Assembly (NCBI GenBank): GCA_934667105.1
Contig: CAKULG010000014.1
Coordinates: forward strand, 1 to 64,000
Length of the DNA: 64,000 nt
Direction: 5' to 3'
Source: an uncultured Clostridia bacterium
GTDB taxonomy: Bacteria > Bacillota > Clostridia > Christensenellales > Aristaeellaceae
Position 1 is the first letter of the stretch, and every line of letters starts with the position of its first letter. Positions 32,901 to 42,234 of the stretch are shown one piece after another. The notes beneath the pieces are model-generated. The model saw only the letters and a list, made by a program, of their open reading frames with translations. It had not been told where the DNA came from and made no database searches. Both the position numbers and the translations under genes were made by a program.

Positions 32901-35900
32901 GCGACGCATTTGCTCCGGCGCGGCGTAATCTCCTGTGCGGCCCAGGAAAAGAACGCGGTCGCCCTGACGGCGAAGGGAGCATACGTCGCCCCCCACAAAA
33001 TGGGCGATAAGGGGCGCGCGGTCGCGTCCATCCCGGGGCAGACGGCGGGAAAGCAGCCCCGCGCCGCCCAGCGGCGATACCTGGATGGAAAGATCCCGGA
33101 AATTGGGATGGGCTTCGTCGTCCTGCCGGGCCCCCTGGGCCAACTCCAGGAAGGAAACCGCTTCCAGTTCCCGCGTTTGCTTCCCTGGGTTTTCCAATTG
33201 CAGCAGCGCCTGGGCCGTGCCCGAGAGGGGCTCCACACAGCAGCGCAGCGTAATTTGCAGCCCTGCCCTCCGGCAGGAGAACACCGCGCTGCCCGCGTCA
33301 AAGAAGGCCGTGCCGTCGGCGGCAGGCCGGAAGAATTCGCCCGTTTTCATATCCCGCAGATAGAATTGCGGCCCCGTCTGCATGCCCGCTTCAGGGAAAA
33401 AGCGGGAGATCATCACGCCGTTGCAGGCCAAATAGCCCTGGCCCTGGGCGTTTAGAAGCCAGGTGGTTCCATGGCCGGAGAGGGCGTGGGCGTCCAGGGG
33501 CAGCCCCTCGTGGGCGGGATGGAACAAAGCGCCGGCCTGGGGCGCATCCTGCCGGGCGGGAGGCAGCGGCCGCCGCCGGGACGGGCGCGCGGGGGCGCGT
33601 TCGCAAAGCAGATAGGCGTAGGCCCGGGCGGCGGGCAGCGCCATAAACGCCCGCACCAGGGAAAAGTCCGTCAGCGCGTTGCAGGCGGCGCAGAGAATCA
33701 TGCCCTGATGGTGGGCCATATGGCTCATCACCAGCCGAGGCGTTTTTTCCACCCGCTGGGGGGAATAATCCGCCGCTTCGTACAAGCCCTGGCGATCCGT
33801 CCAGCCCAGTCGCCGCATCCATTGCAGGTTCAGCGCCGCAGCCCGGGGAAAGAAGGGAAGCGCCAGCATGGAGGCGTAGGGAGCCACCACCTGCCCGCCC
33901 GTATCGGCGGAAAGCGCCAGGGCAGGCAGGCCAAAGGCACGGTATTGATAATTCAGCTCGGGATCGAAGGCGTAATACCCGCTTTCGCTTACGCCGAAGG
34001 GCCGCCTGCCCGCCGCGCTGATCTGGGCGCGGACGGCGTTCATGCAGCTTTCCCCCAGCAGCGTGCCCGGGGTGAGGGGCAGAAGCAGCGCGGGCATCAG
34101 GTATTCAAAGCAGGTGCCGCCCCAGGAAAGCAGCGCGGGGCCGCCCCCTGCCCGGGTCACGCTGCGGTTCATGCGCGCCCAGTGCTCCCGGGGAACCTGA
34201 TGACGCGCGATGGCCACAAAGGAGGCCAGGCGCGCTTCGCTGGCCAGCAGATCGTAATGGGCGGGGGTGGGGCGCTTGCCCGCAACATCCCAGCCGATAT
34301 AAAACAGCTTTTTTTCTTTATCATAGAGCGGCGCGAAATCCATACGCTGGGAAAGCGCGTCCAGCCGGGCGGGCAGGGCGCGGTATTCGCTTTCCATTTC
34401 GGGCAGCCGCTCCCGGCAAAGCTGGGCGCAGGCGGTCAGACAGCCTGCCAGATTGCCTGAATCCACCGTGGAAACGAAAAGCGGCGGCAGGGGGGCAAGG
34501 GTGTCGGTGGCGTACCAATTATACAGGTGCCCGTGCCAGCTTTCCAATTGCTCCAGGGTGGCCGTGGTATCCTGCATGCGGCGAGCCATTTCGGCGGTAG
34601 TAATCAGGCCCAGCGTGCGGGCGGCGGCGCAGGAAAGCAGATACAGGCCGATATTGGTGGGGGAGGTGCGGCAGGCCGCGCCCTTATCGGGATCCAGCTG
34701 CACGTTATCCGGGGGCAGAAAATGCTGCTCCTTGGTGACTGCCTCCTCAAAGAAGCGCCAGGTATCCCGGGCCAAATCGCGCACGGCCTGGCGCTGGGCG
34801 GGGGTGAACCCCGGCTCGCCCCGAAGGGGCCGATCCAGATACCGGGCCAGCAGGGGCGAAATCGTCCACCCCATGCCCAGGAACACCAGGGGCAGAAAGC
34901 CCCCAGGCAGCAGCGAAAGCAGAATCAAGAGCGCCCCGGAAAAAAGCTGGAAAAGCACGCAGGGGAGGGGATACGCGCCGCCCGCCTCCGCCTGGGCCGC
35001 CGTCACCCAGGAAAGCAGCTGGCGACGGCTGACGAATTGACGATAGAGGGCGCGGCAAAGCGCGTCCAGGAGCGTAAGCGCCTTGGCGGGCAGCAAAAGA
35101 AGCCGCGTGCCCATTCCCCGCAGGGGCCAGGGCAGCGCCGCCAGGCACAGCAGGGGCGTTCCCAGCCCCGCCCCCAGCATCAACAGCAGAAGCTGGGCGG
35201 CGGGAACCAGCGAGCGCCGCAGATTATCCCAGATTTTATGGCGGGAAAGCAGGGAAAGCCTGCGATCCTTTAGAAAGGGCAGCAGTTGCCAATCCCCCCG
35301 CGTCCAGCGGTGCAGCCGCTTCTGCCAGGCGGGCAGGCGGGCGGGATGGCCGTCGTAGAGCACGATATCCTCCGCCAGCGCGCCGCCCACGATCTCGCCC
35401 TCGATCAAATCATGGCTCAGCAGCCGCCCCGCAGGCACGCGGCCCTCCAGCGCCCGCAGCCATTGCGCCGGGGCGTAAATGCCCTTGCCCACAAAGGAGC
35501 CCCGACCGAATACATCCTGATAAATATCCTGCACGGACAGATGATAGGGGTCCACGCCGCCCCGACCGCCCAGCAGTGCCTGGGTGCGGGTGCGCACGCC
35601 GTCCGCCGCCACCTCCATCCGGGGCTGAATCACCCCCACGCGGCCCTTTTGCAGGGGGTGCTCCATGGCCCCGATGAGCCGCAGCGCCTCCCCCGGCGGC
35701 AGAAAGGTATCCGCGTCCAGGGTGAGGACATAGGCGTAGCGCCCCGCCAGATCCGAAAGGCGGCAGGAAGCGTAAACAAACGCATCGGGGCATTCCTCCC
35801 CAACGAGCAGCCGGTTCAGCGCTTCCAGCGCGCCGCGCTTGCGTTCGCGCCCGGTGAAGCATTGCTGGCCTGCGTCCCAGGCCCGGGCCCGGTGCAGATA

Positions 35901-37328
35901 ATAAAAGCCGCCGCCTTTTTTTTCATTCAGCGCCTCCACGCCCGCTGCAGCCGCGGCCAGAATTTCCGCGTCCTCGGGGCGCTCCGCCTGGGGGCTGTCG
36001 GCGAAATCGCCCAGCAGCATAAAATCCAGCCGTTCCTCGGGGCTGGCGCTGCGCAGCAGGGAAAGCTGCCGCGCCATATGCAGCGCCTGCTTGCGGGAAG
36101 CCAGTAGGGTGGGCACCACGATCAGCGTGCGTTGGGCGGGGGAGAGGGACTGAAGCGCGATCCGGGGCAGCATGCGCGGGGGATAACGGCGGCGCAGAAA
36201 ACGGAAATAGACCAGCCGCGCGATTTCGGAGCCGCACAAAAGCAGCGGAAGCCAGGCATAGCCGGGCGCGCCCAGGGCGATGCAAAGCGCCAGAAACAGC
36301 GCCGCCCCCACCGCCAGCACGGCGACGAAGCAGCCCGCGCGATGACGGCCCCAAAGCCCCTGGGGGCGCTTGAGCAGATAACGGGCGATTTCGTTTTCCG
36401 CTTCCAGCAGATAATAGCCCGCCTGGCCGCGCACCCCCGTCTCCTCCGCCGCCAAGGCCAGGGCGGCCCGGGCCACGGCGGTTTCCTGCACATGCAGCCG
36501 CCGGGCGATCCATTCCGTCCGCCGCCGGTAATCCTCCCGGCTTTCCCGATCCATCCGGCGATAGGTATCCTCCTGCCGCAGCACGGCGGCCACGGGGCTT
36601 AATCGCTCCAGCAGCCGGTCGAAGGGCAGGTGCGTCGTTTCCCGCAGCGAAAGAATCAGCTTTCCCGCCGTCTGGCCCTGACGGGTGAGGGCCTCATGGG
36701 CCTCCCGGGCCGCCGTGCGGGAATCCATGCCCGCCTTGACGCACAGCGCGTCCAGGGCCTGAAGTCCCTCGGCGTTTTCCGCGCTGGAAAGCAGCGAAAG
36801 CATTTTCTCCAGCAGCATCGGATTTTGCGGCGGCGCGGCCTCGCCCTTTTTCAGGCGCGCGATGCGGCGCAGCGCGTCCCGGCGCAGGGCCCGCTCCTCC
36901 CGGCAGGCGGAAAGCACCGGCAGCAGCGCCTCAAAAAGCGCCAGGCGCAGGGCTGCGGGCAGAAAGCAAAGCTCCCGCTCGGTGATTTCTTCATCGCCCA
37001 GATATTCCCGGGCGGCGCGCAGAATCAGCGGCGCGGTCACTTCGCCCTCTCCCTGGACGCAGATAAACCGCGCCAGCAGCAGCACCCGGGGGGTTCGCCC
37101 CTGGGCGGGCAGCCGGGGGCAGGAGCGCAGGGTTAGCCGCAGCGCCTCCGCCTCCTCGGCAAGAAAGCGGGCGTGATCCTCCAGCCAAACGCCGGCGGGG
37201 GATAATTCCTCCCGGGGCAGGGCGCGGACGGCCTTTCCCGCCCGGAGAATTTTTGCGCAAAGACCGTGCAGCGGGCGCAGGGCGGCCTGGGAAGCGAACA
37301 GGGGAGAACGCTGGGAAGAAGAATGCAT
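29916..37328 (-). CDS. Cyclic beta-1,2-glucan synthase-like giant membrane enzyme
   Basis: A 2470-residue protein with the domain order of NdvB/Cgs enzymes, which make cyclic beta-1,2-glucan from UDP-glucose. N-terminal helical region (1-320); first membrane segments (about 325-370); glycosyltransferase 84 region with YVLTLDADTFLPPG near 535; further membrane segments (about 700-740 and 790-830). A glycoamylase-like/cyclisation region follows (about 860-1180, with DPDKGAACRTSPTNIGLYL and the GGGPALLSWGGTCFEYLMP stretch). The C-terminal half contains GH94 phosphorylase-type modules with GGGDWNDGMNRVG near 2168. GGAGG precedes the ATG. Somewhat shorter than proteobacterial homologues (about 2800). 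Monocistronic; product and chain length not proven. Confidence 0.85.
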   Translation of the reverse strand: MHSSSQRSPLFASQAALRPLHGLCAKILRAGKAVRALPREELSPAGVWLEDHARFLAEEAEALRLTLRSCPRLPAQGRTPRVLLLARFICVQGEGEVTAPLILRAAREYLGDEEITERELCFLPAALRLALFEALLPVLSACREERALRRDALRRIARLKKGEAAPPQNPMLLEKMLSLLSSAENAEGLQALDALCVKAGMDSRTAAREAHEALTRQGQTAGKLILSLRETTHLPFDRLLERLSPVAAVLRQEDTYRRMDRESREDYRRRTEWIARRLHVQETAVARAALALAAEETGVRGQAGYYLLEAENEIARYLLKRPQGLWGRHRAGCFVAVLAVGAALFLALCIALGAPGYAWLPLLLCGSEIARLVYFRFLRRRYPPRMLPRIALQSLSPAQRTLIVVPTLLASRKQALHMARQLSLLRSASPEERLDFMLLGDFADSPQAERPEDAEILAAAAAGVEALNEKKGGGFYYLHRARAWDAGQQCFTGRERKRGALEALNRLLVGEECPDAFVYASCRLSDLAGRYAYVLTLDADTFLPPGEALRLIGAMEHPLQKGRVGVIQPRMEVAADGVRTRTQALLGGRGGVDPYHLSVQDIYQDVFGRGSFVGKGIYAPAQWLRALEGRVPAGRLLSHDLIEGEIVGGALAEDIVLYDGHPARLPAWQKRLHRWTRGDWQLLPFLKDRRLSLLSRHKIWDNLRRSLVPAAQLLLLMLGAGLGTPLLCLAALPWPLRGMGTRLLLLPAKALTLLDALCRALYRQFVSRRQLLSWVTAAQAEAGGAYPLPCVLFQLFSGALLILLSLLPGGFLPLVFLGMGWTISPLLARYLDRPLRGEPGFTPAQRQAVRDLARDTWRFFEEAVTKEQHFLPPDNVQLDPDKGAACRTSPTNIGLYLLSCAAARTLGLITTAEMARRMQDTTATLEQLESWHGHLYNWYATDTLAPLPPLFVSTVDSGNLAGCLTACAQLCRERLPEMESEYRALPARLDALSQRMDFAPLYDKEKKLFYIGWDVAGKRPTPAHYDLLASEARLASFVAIARHQVPREHWARMNRSVTRAGGGPALLSWGGTCFEYLMPALLLPLTPGTLLGESCMNAVRAQISAAGRRPFGVSESGYYAFDPELNYQYRAFGLPALALSADTGGQVVAPYASMLALPFFPRAAALNLQWMRRLGWTDRQGLYEAADYSPQRVEKTPRLVMSHMAHHQGMILCAACNALTDFSLVRAFMALPAARAYAYLLCERAPARPSRRRPLPPARQDAPQAGALFHPAHEGLPLDAHALSGHGTTWLLNAQGQGYLACNGVMISRFFPEAGMQTGPQFYLRDMKTGEFFRPAADGTAFFDAGSAVFSCRRAGLQITLRCCVEPLSGTAQALLQLENPGKQTRELEAVSFLELAQGARQDDEAHPNFRDLSIQVSPLGGAGLLSRRLPRDGRDRAPLIAHFVGGDVCSLRRQGDRVLFLGRTGDYAAPEQMRRAPGECDFRTGDVIAPCLSLRAGVRVPAGGKAALCFFTAAGESEAALSALPCGLDAAREALSLSAARARMTLRFLHIDGAMLALYQQMLGAICFFGQPHQALLPPAPQNALWRAGLSGALPLLLVRLGEDADKPLIRHALRAHAWMRAQGVWVELVFACGDAPGYLRPAQDAVSALIAAGPSRDLLGVPGGVRFYNGTEEEIAEMESLARLTLRGGAPLARQLAALRRLPAPAAGTLCRPTPVLPPPLTDFNGYGGFTPENAYCVTAPAPAPWHNILAGRRFGTVVCEGGILQSFGENSRLERITRAAPDVHRAAPSEEIFLRTEEGSLYPLARCTALHEPGATVYSTLCGAVYADLTVFCHPEAPQGVRYLLLRSEAPAKLRLFYLARFSLGERPEAARCQAEGNGALARAGDTSFLAYACMEGGSARALTPAQCFGLRGEAAPPGLWARQGAGGSVAVMERDVVLRPHEPLAVVMLLGRAADAQEAKRQAEETLRAGAGGLLRAVRGQWAARLSGITLYSESATLDRMLNRWLPYQAWTARLMARTGPYQTGGAFGFRDQLQDLLCLLHTDPAFARAHLLLCAAHQFPEGDVQHWWHAPRRGVRTRISDDKLFLPYLTALYVKITGDESILQENAPYLESAPLSQKEEDRYEEPSLTPFQEPLLSHCLRALDSVALGKHDLPLMGGGDWNDGMNRVGGLHGESVWLGFFLALTIQELLPYCPQLERPRLSALRRQVLSGAENAWTGKWYLRAWYDSGEPLGGPDTHPPRIDLISQAFSALAGAPRAHAREAVAQAAARLYDREAGIVRLLDPPFTPEENAGYIGAYLPGVRENGGQYTHAAPWLILALRALGENALAWEIARALLPVNHGNTGEKIARYRLEPYVLAGDVYAGENRGRGGWSWYTGSAAWLYFVFLTALLGFEKRGDKARLAPCPEPGGAEYTLVYRFGSASYQFTAARDVVFPTLDGEKLPDGWAPLVDDGKTHEARYPLKI

Positions 37329-37424
37329 GCCGAACCTCCGTCGATTTCGTCTTTTTTTCTGATCGGGCGTGAAAAAGGCCGAAAAACCGCGTTTCCCGGC
37401 CGCGCGCCTTGAAAATCACATGGC

Positions 37425-37575
37425 AGAGCGTGTTTCTAAATTCGCCCGGCCGCGTTTGGTGCTTTTTCGCCGCTCTTCCGCGTTTTTAAACCGCCGGTAA
37501 GCCGTCGGTTTTCATGCGTCAATTGCGGCCGAATCGGCCGGAAACTGCTGCCGTTTCATTTTAGAAACACGCTCT
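37425..37575. mobile_element. MITE-like element with 16-bp terminal inverted repeats
   Basis: AGAGCGTGTTTCTAAA (37425-37440) is repeated exactly, inverted, at 37560-37575. The 151-bp interior has no coding capacity and ends similarity right after the 16-bp ends. No clear target-site duplication is seen. Lies between the divergent glucan synthase and glgB genes. The size, perfect ends and lack of a gene fit a miniature transposon moved by a transposase elsewhere. Outside it, the 37329-37708 gap holds only the upstream regions of the two genes. Confidence 0.65.
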
Positions 37576-37604
37576 AGTGTGCACAAAAACGCAAAGAAAA
37601 AAAC

Positions 37605-37633
37605 TGGTAATATTGTCATTCTCATGTTATAAT
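37605..37633 (+). promoter_or_regulatory. Likely promoter of the glycogen gene cluster
   Basis: A perfect TATAAT (37628-37633) has a weak -35 (TGGTAA, 37605-37610) 17 bases upstream. It lies 30 bases right of the MITE-like element and 75 bases before the glgB start. Confidence 0.5.
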
Positions 37634-37708
37634 TACGGCGGAAGCCATGAGAGAGAGGGAAAGCCGCCCTCGCCGGGCGCGCACCCTTGAAAAAGGGGGG
37701 ATTGCTGC

Positions 37709-39667
37709 GTGTGGTATAATCCGCCCGACGCGCGGACGCGGGAAGAATTTCATCAGGGCCAGTGCGAAAACGCCTATACCTTTCTGGGGGCGCACCCGGT
37801 GAAGCAGGGAGGCGCTTTGTATTGGCATTTCGCCGTCTGGGCCCCCAATGCACAGCGCGTCTGCGTCACGGGCGAATTCTGCGGATGGGAGCGGGAAAGC
37901 CGCCCTATGCAAAAGCAATACGACGGCATATGGGAGCTGCGCCTGCCCGACGCGCTTTTTCATCCTGCCCGGGATCCTGAAAAATATAACTACCCGGACG
38001 CGGAAAAAAAGCTGCTCTCTTATAAATATGCCGTTCAGGGGCCGGACGGAAGCTGGCATCTCAAGGCCGACCCTTACGCCTTTGCCAGCGAGCTGCGGCC
38101 CCATAACGCCAGCCTGCTTTTCGATCTTTCCGGCTATGCCTGGGGGGACGCCGCCTGGATGCAAAAGCGGGCGCAGTGGGACGCCTGCCGCAGCCCCGTC
38201 AACATTTATGAAATGCATCTGGGAACCTGGCGGCGGGGGCCGGAGGGGCGGCTGCTCACCTACGGCGAGCTGGCCGACCAGCTGATTCCCTATTTGCGCC
38301 GGATGGCCTACACCCATGTGGAATTTCTGCCCGTGATGGAGCATCCGCTGGACGGCTCCTGGGGCTATCAGGTGACGGGCTATTACGCCCCCACCGCCCG
38401 CTACGGCGGGCCCAACGATTTCCGCGCGTTGGTGGATCGGCTGCACCAGGCGGGCTTCGGCGTGATTCTGGATTGGGTGCCCGCCCATTTCCCCCGGGAT
38501 GAAATCGGCCTGCGGCGCTTTGACGGCTCCCCCTGCTACGAGCACGCCGATCCCCGCCGGGGGGAAATGCCCCAATGGGGCACCATGCTGTTTGATTACG
38601 GCCGGGGGGAGGCATGCAGCTTTCTGCTTTCCAACGCGCTGTTCTGGCTGAAGGAATTCCATGCCGACGGCCTGCGCTGCGACGCGGTGAGCTGTATGCT
38701 GTATCACGATTTCTGCCGGGAGGAGGGCGCGTGGCTGCCCAACCGGGACGGCGGCCGGGAAAATTACGAGGCCATCGCCTTTATCCGCCGCCTGAACGCG
38801 GCAGCCTACGGTGCGTGCCCCGGCGTGATGATGATCGCGGAGGAATCCACCGCCTTCCCCGGCGTGACCCGGCCCGCATATCTGGGGGGGCTGGGCTTCG
38901 GCTTCAAATGGAATATGGGCTGGATGAACGATATGCTGGCCTATATCAAGCTGGATCCCATCTATCGCAAATATCACCACGACAAGCTTACCTTTTCCCT
39001 CTGCTACGCCTTCAATGAAAATTACATTCTGCCCTTTTCCCACGACGAGGTGGTGCACGGCAAGCATTCCATGCTGGACAAGCAGCCCGGGGATCTGTGG
39101 CGCAAGTTTGCGGGCCTGCGGGCGCTGTATGGTTACACCATGGCGCACCCCGGAAAAAAGCTGCTTTTCATGGGCGGGGAATTCGCCCAGTTTATCGAAT
39201 GGAAGGACGACGATCAGCTGGATTGGTTCCTGCTGCTGTATGAAAAGCACCCGCAGATGCAGAAATATGTGGCCCAGCTGAACCGCTTTTATAAAAGCGC
39301 GCCCGCCCTGTACCGGGCGGACGACGGCTGGGCGGGCTTTCAATGGCTGGCAGTGCATGACAGCGAGCACAGCGTAGTCGCCTTCCTGCGCAGTGCGGGA
39401 CGATGCGATTCCGTGGCCTGCGTCACCAATTTCACCCCCGCCTTTTACGGGCAATACCGCATCGGCCTGCCCTATGACTGCGTGCTCACCGAATGCCTCA
39501 ATTCCGACCGGGCCGAATTCGCCGGCAGCAACCAATACAACGCCGCGTCCCTTCGGGCGGAGAAAATTCCTTTTGAGGATCAGCCCTATTCCTGCTTGAT
39601 CTGCGTGCCGCCCCTGGCCACGGTGTATTTCCGGGTGAAGCGCATAAAAAAAGGCACGAATGTATAA
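37709..39667 (+). CDS. glgB: 1,4-alpha-glucan branching enzyme
   Basis: Adds alpha-1,6 branches to glycogen. Starts with GTG after a GGGGGG ribosome site. The 652 residues have an N-terminal CBM48 domain (about 20-130, with WHFAVWAPNAQRVCVTGEF) and a GH13 barrel: MEHPLDGSWGYQVTGYY, the catalytic nucleophile Asp in LRCDAVSCMLY (about 325), the acid Glu in IAEES (about 377) and the third acid Asp in PFSHDEVVHG (about 444). First gene of the glgB-glgC-glgD-glgA set. All key residues are present. Confidence 0.95.
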   Translation: MWYNPPDARTREEFHQGQCENAYTFLGAHPVKQGGALYWHFAVWAPNAQRVCVTGEFCGWERESRPMQKQYDGIWELRLPDALFHPARDPEKYNYPDAEKKLLSYKYAVQGPDGSWHLKADPYAFASELRPHNASLLFDLSGYAWGDAAWMQKRAQWDACRSPVNIYEMHLGTWRRGPEGRLLTYGELADQLIPYLRRMAYTHVEFLPVMEHPLDGSWGYQVTGYYAPTARYGGPNDFRALVDRLHQAGFGVILDWVPAHFPRDEIGLRRFDGSPCYEHADPRRGEMPQWGTMLFDYGRGEACSFLLSNALFWLKEFHADGLRCDAVSCMLYHDFCREEGAWLPNRDGGRENYEAIAFIRRLNAAAYGACPGVMMIAEESTAFPGVTRPAYLGGLGFGFKWNMGWMNDMLAYIKLDPIYRKYHHDKLTFSLCYAFNENYILPFSHDEVVHGKHSMLDKQPGDLWRKFAGLRALYGYTMAHPGKKLLFMGGEFAQFIEWKDDDQLDWFLLLYEKHPQMQKYVAQLNRFYKSAPALYRADDGWAGFQWLAVHDSEHSVVAFLRSAGRCDSVACVTNFTPAFYGQYRIGLPYDCVLTECLNSDRAEFAGSNQYNAASLRAEKIPFEDQPYSCLICVPPLATVYFRVKRIKKGTNV

Positions 39668-39799
39668 ATTGGAAAAGATTTATCCAATAAAAGGAATTTT
39701 GGATTTTACCGCGAATATACAATTTTATGGGATCAATCGCCGTGCTTTCGGAAGAAAAAATATTCCGAAAAGGATGAAAATATAAAGGAGGAATTGACC
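39668..39799. other. A+T-rich spacer between glgB and glgC
   Basis: Much richer in A+T than its surroundings. Holds two small hairpins, ATTGGA/TCCAAT near 39669-39690 and TTTCGGAA/TTCCGAAA (39746-39753 / 39763-39770). No T-run follows either. May hold an internal promoter for glgCD. Confidence 0.4.
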
Positions 39800-40996
39800 A
39801 TGCTTCGTAAAAAACGCTGTGTGGCCATGCTGCTGGCGGGCGGTCAGGGAAGCCGCCTGGGAATTTTGACGCGGCACATGGCCAAGCCCGCCGTGCCCTA
39901 TGGCGGAAAATACCGGATTATCGATTTTCCGCTGTCCAATTGCTCCAATTCGGGCATCGACGTGGTGGGCGTGCTCACCCAGTATCAGCCCCTGGAGCTG
40001 AACGCCTATATCGCCAGCGGCGCGCCCTGGGATCTGGACTTGGTTTCGGGCGGCGTTTTCGTGCTGCCCCCCTATCAGACGGGCAAAAAGGGCGAATGGT
40101 ATAAGGGCACGGCCAACGCCATTTATCAGAATCTGGCCTTTATTTCTCAGTATAATCCCGATTATGTGTTGATTCTTTCGGGGGATCATATCTATAAAAT
40201 GGATTACGCCGCCATGATCGCCCACCACGAGGCCCATCACGCGGACGCCACCATCGCCGTGCGCCAGGTTCCCTGGGAGGAGGCCAGCCGCTTTGGCATC
40301 ATGAATACCGATGCGAATTGCAATATTACAGAATTTGAGGAAAAGCCCGCCCATCCCAAATCCAATAACGCATCCATGGGCGTGTATGTGTTCAGCTGGG
40401 AAAAGCTGCGCAAATATCTGATAGAGGACGAGCAGGATCCCGATTCCTCCAACGATTTCGGAAAGAACATCATTCCCAAAATGCTGGCGGACGGGCAGCG
40501 CATGGTGGCCTATTCCTTCCAGGGCTATTGGAAGGATGTGGGCACCATCGAAAGCCTGTGGGAGGCCAACATGGATTTGCTCAAGCCCGTGCCGGAAATC
40601 GACCTGCACGATAAGAAATTCCGCATCTATGCCCGCAACCTGGGGCTTCCGCCGCAATATATCGCCGCGGGCGCGGCGGTGGAAAACTGCCTGATTACCG
40701 AGGGCTGCGAAATCATGGGCCGGGCGGCGCATTCCATTCTCTCCTCCGGCGCAATCGTGGAGGAGGGGGCCCAGGTGATCGACAGCGTGATTATGCCCGG
40801 GGCCCGGGTGGAGGCCGGGGCGGTTGTGCGCCGGGCCATCGTGGCGGAAAACGCCGTGGTTTCCGGGCAGGCCGCCGTGGGCGAGGAAAGCGGCCCCATC
40901 GCCGTGGTGGGCCAGGGGGCCGTGGTGCCCAAGGGCGCTTTTGTGCGGGCGGGAGAACAATTCGCCCAGGATGACGCGGGGAGGCGGCAGGCATGA
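39800..40996 (+). CDS. glgC: Glucose-1-phosphate adenylyltransferase, catalytic subunit
   Basis: Makes ADP-glucose from glucose-1-phosphate and ATP, the committed step of glycogen synthesis. The ATG at 39800 has AAGGAGG eight bases upstream; an in-frame TTG at 39794 lies too close to that site. The 398-residue product starts [20 protein letters not shown] (nucleotide-binding GGQGSRLG at about 15-22), then [32 protein letters not shown] and [12 protein letters not shown], and ends in a left-handed helix domain. It overlaps glgD by four bases (ATGA). Confidence 0.95.
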   Translation: MLRKKRCVAMLLAGGQGSRLGILTRHMAKPAVPYGGKYRIIDFPLSNCSNSGIDVVGVLTQYQPLELNAYIASGAPWDLDLVSGGVFVLPPYQTGKKGEWYKGTANAIYQNLAFISQYNPDYVLILSGDHIYKMDYAAMIAHHEAHHADATIAVRQVPWEEASRFGIMNTDANCNITEFEEKPAHPKSNNASMGVYVFSWEKLRKYLIEDEQDPDSSNDFGKNIIPKMLADGQRMVAYSFQGYWKDVGTIESLWEANMDLLKPVPEIDLHDKKFRIYARNLGLPPQYIAAGAAVENCLITEGCEIMGRAAHSILSSGAIVEEGAQVIDSVIMPGARVEAGAVVRRAIVAENAVVSGQAAVGEESGPIAVVGQGAVVPKGAFVRAGEQFAQDDAGRRQA

Positions 40997-42117
40997 CAAA
41001 AAATATTATGGGCATGATCTATACCGGCGAAAAGGACGCCCAGCTTCGGGAGCTTACGACCACCCGCGCCATCGCCGCCGTGCCGATCTGCGGCCGGTAC
41101 CGGCTGATCGACTTTCCGCTTTCCTCCATGGTGGGCAGCGGCATTCGCAATGTGGGCGTGATTATGCAAAAGAATTATCACAGCCTGATGGATCATCTGG
41201 GCTCGGGCCGTGAATGGGATTTGCACGGCAAGCGCTCCGGGCTGGTGATTCTGCCGCCCTTCATGATGCGGGATAACGTGGGCGTGTATTCCGGCTTCCT
41301 GGACGCGTTGCGCTCCAACCTGCATTTCCTGCGCCGCAGTAAGGAACGCTTCGTGGTGGTGTGCGACACCCACATGCTCTTTACCGCCCGCTTTGACGAT
41401 CTGGCCGCCGCCCATGAGCAATCGGGGGCGGATATCACCCTGCTCTACACCCGAGAGCCCGGCGTGCGCCGCAACGGCGCGGGGCGGTATATCCAAGTGG
41501 AAGCGGACGGCCGGGTGACGGGCCTGGAAATCGATCCCTCCATTCCCCGGATGCCCTGCACCTTTATGGAAAGCTTCTGCGTGCGGCGGGAGCTGCTGAT
41601 TGATCTGGTGGATCGGGCCGTTTCCCGGGGGCAGTATCATTTCACCCGCGATCTGCTGATGAACGGCATTTACGAGGGCGCGCTGAACGTGCACGCCTTC
41701 GAGCATCAGGGCCGGGTGTGGAATCTGGATTCCGTGCAGGCGTATTTCAATTGCTCCATGGATTTTCTAAGCAGCGATGTGCGCCGCGGCTTGTTTAACG
41801 CCGAGCGTCCCGTGCTGACCAAGCTGCGGGATGAAATGCCCTCCCGGTATCTGGCGGGGGCGCAGGTAAGCAATTCCCTCATCGCGGACGGCTGCGTGGT
41901 GGAGGGCACGGTGGAAAACAGCATTCTGTTCCGGGGCGTGCAGGTGAAAAAAGGCGCGGCGGTGCGCAACAGCATCATCATGCAGGATGGCCTGATCTGC
42001 GAAAACGCGCAGCTGGAGCACTGCATCCTGGACAAGCAGGCCACCGTGCGGGAGAATACCCGCCTGCTGGCGCCCCGGGCGTATCCCATTGTGATTGCGA
42101 AAAATTTAACGGTCTAA
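40993..42117 (+). CDS. glgD: GlgD, second subunit of ADP-glucose pyrophosphorylase
   Basis: A 374-residue GlgC paralogue typical of Bacillota, where GlgC and GlgD form a heterotetramer; GlgD alone is usually weakly active or inactive. It keeps the fold ([20 protein letters not shown]) but lacks the nucleotide-binding GGxGxRLG loop: the N-terminus reads [20 protein letters not shown], the usual difference. Its ATG overlaps the glgC stop, so the subunits are co-translated. Confidence 0.94.
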   Translation: MTKNIMGMIYTGEKDAQLRELTTTRAIAAVPICGRYRLIDFPLSSMVGSGIRNVGVIMQKNYHSLMDHLGSGREWDLHGKRSGLVILPPFMMRDNVGVYSGFLDALRSNLHFLRRSKERFVVVCDTHMLFTARFDDLAAAHEQSGADITLLYTREPGVRRNGAGRYIQVEADGRVTGLEIDPSIPRMPCTFMESFCVRRELLIDLVDRAVSRGQYHFTRDLLMNGIYEGALNVHAFEHQGRVWNLDSVQAYFNCSMDFLSSDVRRGLFNAERPVLTKLRDEMPSRYLAGAQVSNSLIADGCVVEGTVENSILFRGVQVKKGAAVRNSIIMQDGLICENAQLEHCILDKQATVRENTRLLAPRAYPIVIAKNLTV

Positions 42118-42133
42118 AAGAACGGGCCCAGGC

Positions 42134-42161
42134 GGGCGGCGCTTCCAGCATGGCGCCGCCC
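42134..42161. other. Hairpin between glgD and glgA
   Basis: GGCGGCGC pairs with GCGCCGCC around TTCCAGCATG-type loop sequence (42134-42161). No T-tract, so an mRNA-stabilising or processing hairpin rather than a terminator. Confidence 0.4.
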
Positions 42162-42234
42162 CCTGTGCTAATGCTGCGTTTGCGTCAATTTATTTGCGCG
42201 ATATCGCGCCAAATGGAACGGAGGGTGATTTCTT

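Noticed and set aside
39794..39799. TTG start for glgC two codons upstream
   Set aside because: It lies directly against the AAGGAGG ribosome site, while the ATG at 39800 has ideal spacing.
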